From positions 1-8,000 of the forward strand of contig CAMWUU010000150.1 of the NCBI GenBank assembly GCA_947177515.1: DNA of 8,000 nucleotides. Direction: 5' to 3'. The notes under the pieces are model-generated. The model made no database searches. It was not told the origin of the DNA and saw nothing but the letters and a program-made list of their open reading frames with translations. Position numbers and translations under genes: made by a program. Of the stretch, positions 5,957-8,000 are shown piece by piece (the first letter of the stretch is position 1; the number at the start of each line of letters is the position of its first letter). This DNA comes from an uncultured Lachnospiraceae bacterium (lineage in GTDB: Bacteria > Bacillota > Clostridia > Lachnospirales > Lachnospiraceae).

Positions 5957-7759
5957 ACAGTAAGGGATAAAAAGACGACACTCCGTTTCCTTGGATTATT
6001 AAGAAGATACCGCGGGAAAATAGTGCTTTTGATGCTTGCGCTCCTGTTTTCTATTTTTCTGTCCTTATTTTCTCCAATGATCAGTAAAAAATTGATGGAT
6101 GAGGGGTTGATGAGGGGGAATTTTAAAGTAATCCTCAGGATGATATTGATATTGTTTGCCATTCGACAGATTTCGGCATTGCTTTCTTTATGGATTGAAA
6201 GAAAGCGTCTGGGGATTGTGTATGATTTTCGTTTCCGTTTGGAAGAGCAGGCGGTTCGTCATATCTTGGCGATAAAAGCTGATTATTTCCATAAGGTTGG
6301 GCAATCGGAATTGTTAAACCAGATTGATGTGGATGTGAATTATATATGCAGTATCCTAAATACCAATACCTTATCCATTATATCCAGTGTATTTACCATT
6401 GCTGGAGGGATTGGTGCAGCGGTTTATATGGATACAAGACTAGCGCTTCTGTTTATTTCCATGCTGCCATTAAAATACCTGATTATACATATCCATAGCA
6501 AGTATCAGAAAAAGAAACTGAATCTCTTTCTGGAAAAAAATATTGCTTATGCGCGTTGGTTCAGCGAAGTGGTGGCGGGGATGATGGATATCCGTATTTT
6601 TGGCCTGGAAAAGAAGAAGCAGGAAGAATTTTTAAAAATGGATGGGGAGAAGATCACCGCGCATAAAGATATGGATGCCCTTTCACAATACCGCAGTCTG
6701 GCGGATGGAACCCTGGATGCTATTTTAAATTTGCTTATTTTTCTGATTGGGGGGATTTTTATTGTGAGGGGAGATTTGACAGTCGGAAGTTTATATGCAT
6801 TTCTTAGCTATAGTTCCTATGTGATGGCTCCCCTTTCATCCATTCTGAACCTGAAATTTATCCTTACCAATGTCCTGCCTTCCGCCACAAGATTTTTTGA
6901 ATTTCTTGATCAGGAGGAGGAAACAGAGAACCCTGTTGGAAATAAGCAGGAGGGAAATCCTTCCGCTGCAAAAGAATCTTTGTGGAGAAAAAATCTTTCA
7001 AAAAAAATCGTTGTTGGTGAAAACCCAATGGATATAGAATTTCGTAATGTTTTTTTTCACTACAATATGGAAATAGAAAAGAAGGAGATACTAAATGGAA
7101 TTCATCTAAAAATACCGGAGGGAGAAAAGCTTGCCTTAATTGGAAGGAATGGTTCGGGCAAGACTACATTGGTGAAATTACTTTTGCGTTTTTATAATTA
7201 TCAGAGTGGTTCTATCCTTTTGGGTGGGCGTGAAATAGAAGGAATTCCCTTAAAGGAGTATCGGGGATTGTTTTCCGTGGTAAGTCAGGAAATCTACCTG
7301 TTTAATGATACGATCCGAAATAATATCTGTATGTACCACGATTTTGGGGAGGAGGCAATCCAGGCGGTACTTGATGAAGTAGGGCTTTCAGGGTTGGTTG
7401 CGGAAAGGGGGATGGATGTCCCGGTTGGTATTAATGGCTCTCTCTTATCCGGCGGGCAGAAACAAAAAGTAGCCTTGGCGAGGGCTTTGTTACATGACCG
7501 TCCAGTTTTTCTTTTTGATGAAGCAACATCCAACACGGATATTGATTTTGAAGCGCGTTTTCGGAGGATGCTTCACCAAAGATTGGCAAATAAAACGGTT
7601 CTTATGATAACACACAATACCGATTTATTACAATCTGCTGACTATATTGTTCTGATGGGGGAAGGAGAAATTCTGTGTGAGGGTTCCTACGAAGATTTGC
7701 GAGGGGGAGATGAGAGATTTGTGAGGTGGTTGGAACGAAATGAAAATGAGGGAATGTAA
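5954..7759 (+). CDS. ABC exporter half-transporter (membrane domain fused to ATPase)
   Basis: Predicted 601-residue exporter working as a homodimer, likely secreting the peptide product. An N-terminal membrane domain has hydrophobic segments near residues 22-44, 57-78, 137-160, 163-182, 255-275 and 282-300. The ATPase domain has Walker A GRNGSGKT (397-404), a Q-loop VVSQEIYLFNDTI, signature LSGGQ (498-502), Walker B VFLFDE (D522, E523) and the switch His H554. All catalytic residues are present. There is no N-terminal C39 peptidase domain, so leader removal must be done elsewhere, most simply by the neighbouring M16 protein. The link between the domains (~residues 320-355) is long and charged. 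The exact substrate cannot be read from the sequence; it is inferred from context. Confidence 0.93.
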   Translation: MTVRDKKTTLRFLGLLRRYRGKIVLLMLALLFSIFLSLFSPMISKKLMDEGLMRGNFKVILRMILILFAIRQISALLSLWIERKRLGIVYDFRFRLEEQAVRHILAIKADYFHKVGQSELLNQIDVDVNYICSILNTNTLSIISSVFTIAGGIGAAVYMDTRLALLFISMLPLKYLIIHIHSKYQKKKLNLFLEKNIAYARWFSEVVAGMMDIRIFGLEKKKQEEFLKMDGEKITAHKDMDALSQYRSLADGTLDAILNLLIFLIGGIFIVRGDLTVGSLYAFLSYSSYVMAPLSSILNLKFILTNVLPSATRFFEFLDQEEETENPVGNKQEGNPSAAKESLWRKNLSKKIVVGENPMDIEFRNVFFHYNMEIEKKEILNGIHLKIPEGEKLALIGRNGSGKTTLVKLLLRFYNYQSGSILLGGREIEGIPLKEYRGLFSVVSQEIYLFNDTIRNNICMYHDFGEEAIQAVLDEVGLSGLVAERGMDVPVGINGSLLSGGQKQKVALARALLHDRPVFLFDEATSNTDIDFEARFRRMLHQRLANKTVLMITHNTDLLQSADYIVLMGEGEILCEGSYEDLRGGDERFVRWLERNENEGM

Positions 7760-7767
7760 AACATTCC
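7751..7767 (+). terminator. Small hairpin spanning the end of the ABC gene
   Basis: GGAATGT and ACATTCC form a perfect seven-base stem with an AAA loop. It overlaps the ABC stop codon. No T run follows on the + strand, so termination is doubtful; it is recorded as the only clear secondary structure at this operon end. Confidence 0.25.
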
Positions 7768-7813
7768 AAGTGCATGAAAAAAATTCAAAATTATTTTATT
7801 ATAGGAAAACTTT

Positions 7814-7987
7814 TTAAATTCTATCATTATCTCTCATCTCCTTTATATATTCATCTATTTCTTCCGTTGTTCTTCCACTAGAAATAACAAAAGCATCCGA
7901 TTCAATTAAACTTCTTCTCTTTTCCGCTCTTGTCTCAACTTTTTGTCCTCTAATTCTGTCTAAAATAAAGAATTCGTCAGCCGAAAT
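7814..7987 (-). pseudogene. 3' part of an unassigned minus-strand reading frame
   Basis: On the minus strand a 57-codon frame ends with TAA at 7814-7816. It encodes ADEFFILDRIRGQKVE, then ETRAEKRRSLIESDAF and a charged C-terminal helix EEIDEYIKEMRDNDRI. It has protein-like composition and ends just past the ABC gene in convergent orientation. No ATG, GTG or TTG opens it: an in-frame TGA lies at 7988-7990. The bases further upstream, in another frame, read VRLNFG and then a stop, and removing one G near 7982 would join them as VRLNFADEFF. It may be a frameshifted gene running in from beyond the window edge. The short charged tail would fit a small antitoxin-like protein, but the family is not recognised and no function is assigned. 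Confidence 0.4.
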
Positions 7988-8000
7988 TCAATCTAACACT

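Noticed and set aside
5597..6162. Minus-strand ORFs across the M16/ABC junction and other antisense ORFs
   Set aside because: They lie opposite genes with clear conserved motifs, have low-complexity composition and lack ribosome binding sites.

Overview
The window is AT-rich DNA with strong GGAGG-type ribosome binding sites, TTG/GTG starts and closely spaced genes on the + strand. This fits a Gram-positive Clostridia-type bacterium (Lachnospiraceae-like). The genus cannot be fixed from the sequence.

Layout: (1) 1-609, the 3' end of a solute-binding lipoprotein gene (copy 1), broken by a one-base frameshift near 196-199. (2) 634-2172, a radical SAM/SPASM peptide-modifying enzyme. Its first 52 codons (634-789) are in frame with the rest but carry an amber stop at 688-690, so the uninterrupted reading frame starts only at GTG 790. 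(3) 2173-2258, a short gap with a strong stem-loop. (4) 2259-4520, an intact 753-residue lipoprotein (copy 2) with a propeller-like N-terminal half and a solute-binding C-terminal half. (5) 4550-5938, an M16 zinc peptidase with intact HxxEH. (6) 5954-7759, a one-polypeptide ABC exporter half-transporter. (7) 7760-8000, AT-rich sequence with the 3' part of an unrelated minus-strand reading frame.

A radical SAM-SPASM enzyme, an M16 peptidase and an ABC exporter form the set seen in radical-SAM RiPP clusters such as subtilosin (AlbA, AlbE/F, AlbC). The likely flow is peptide modification, leader cleavage and export, with the lipoprotein outside the cell in an unknown role. No precursor peptide gene is visible here.

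The main novelty is a modular duplication. The end of a lipoprotein gene plus the first ~45-48 codons of the next gene occur twice, once before the radical SAM core and once before the M16 core. The two short N-terminal modules match at 36 of the first 45 residues, although many of the matching codons differ synonymously. This points to long purifying selection on a shared, possibly substrate-docking, module in two different enzymes. The left copy carries two fresh-looking lesions, the frameshift and a Trp-to-amber change, so that half of the locus may be decaying, recoded or mis-sequenced.
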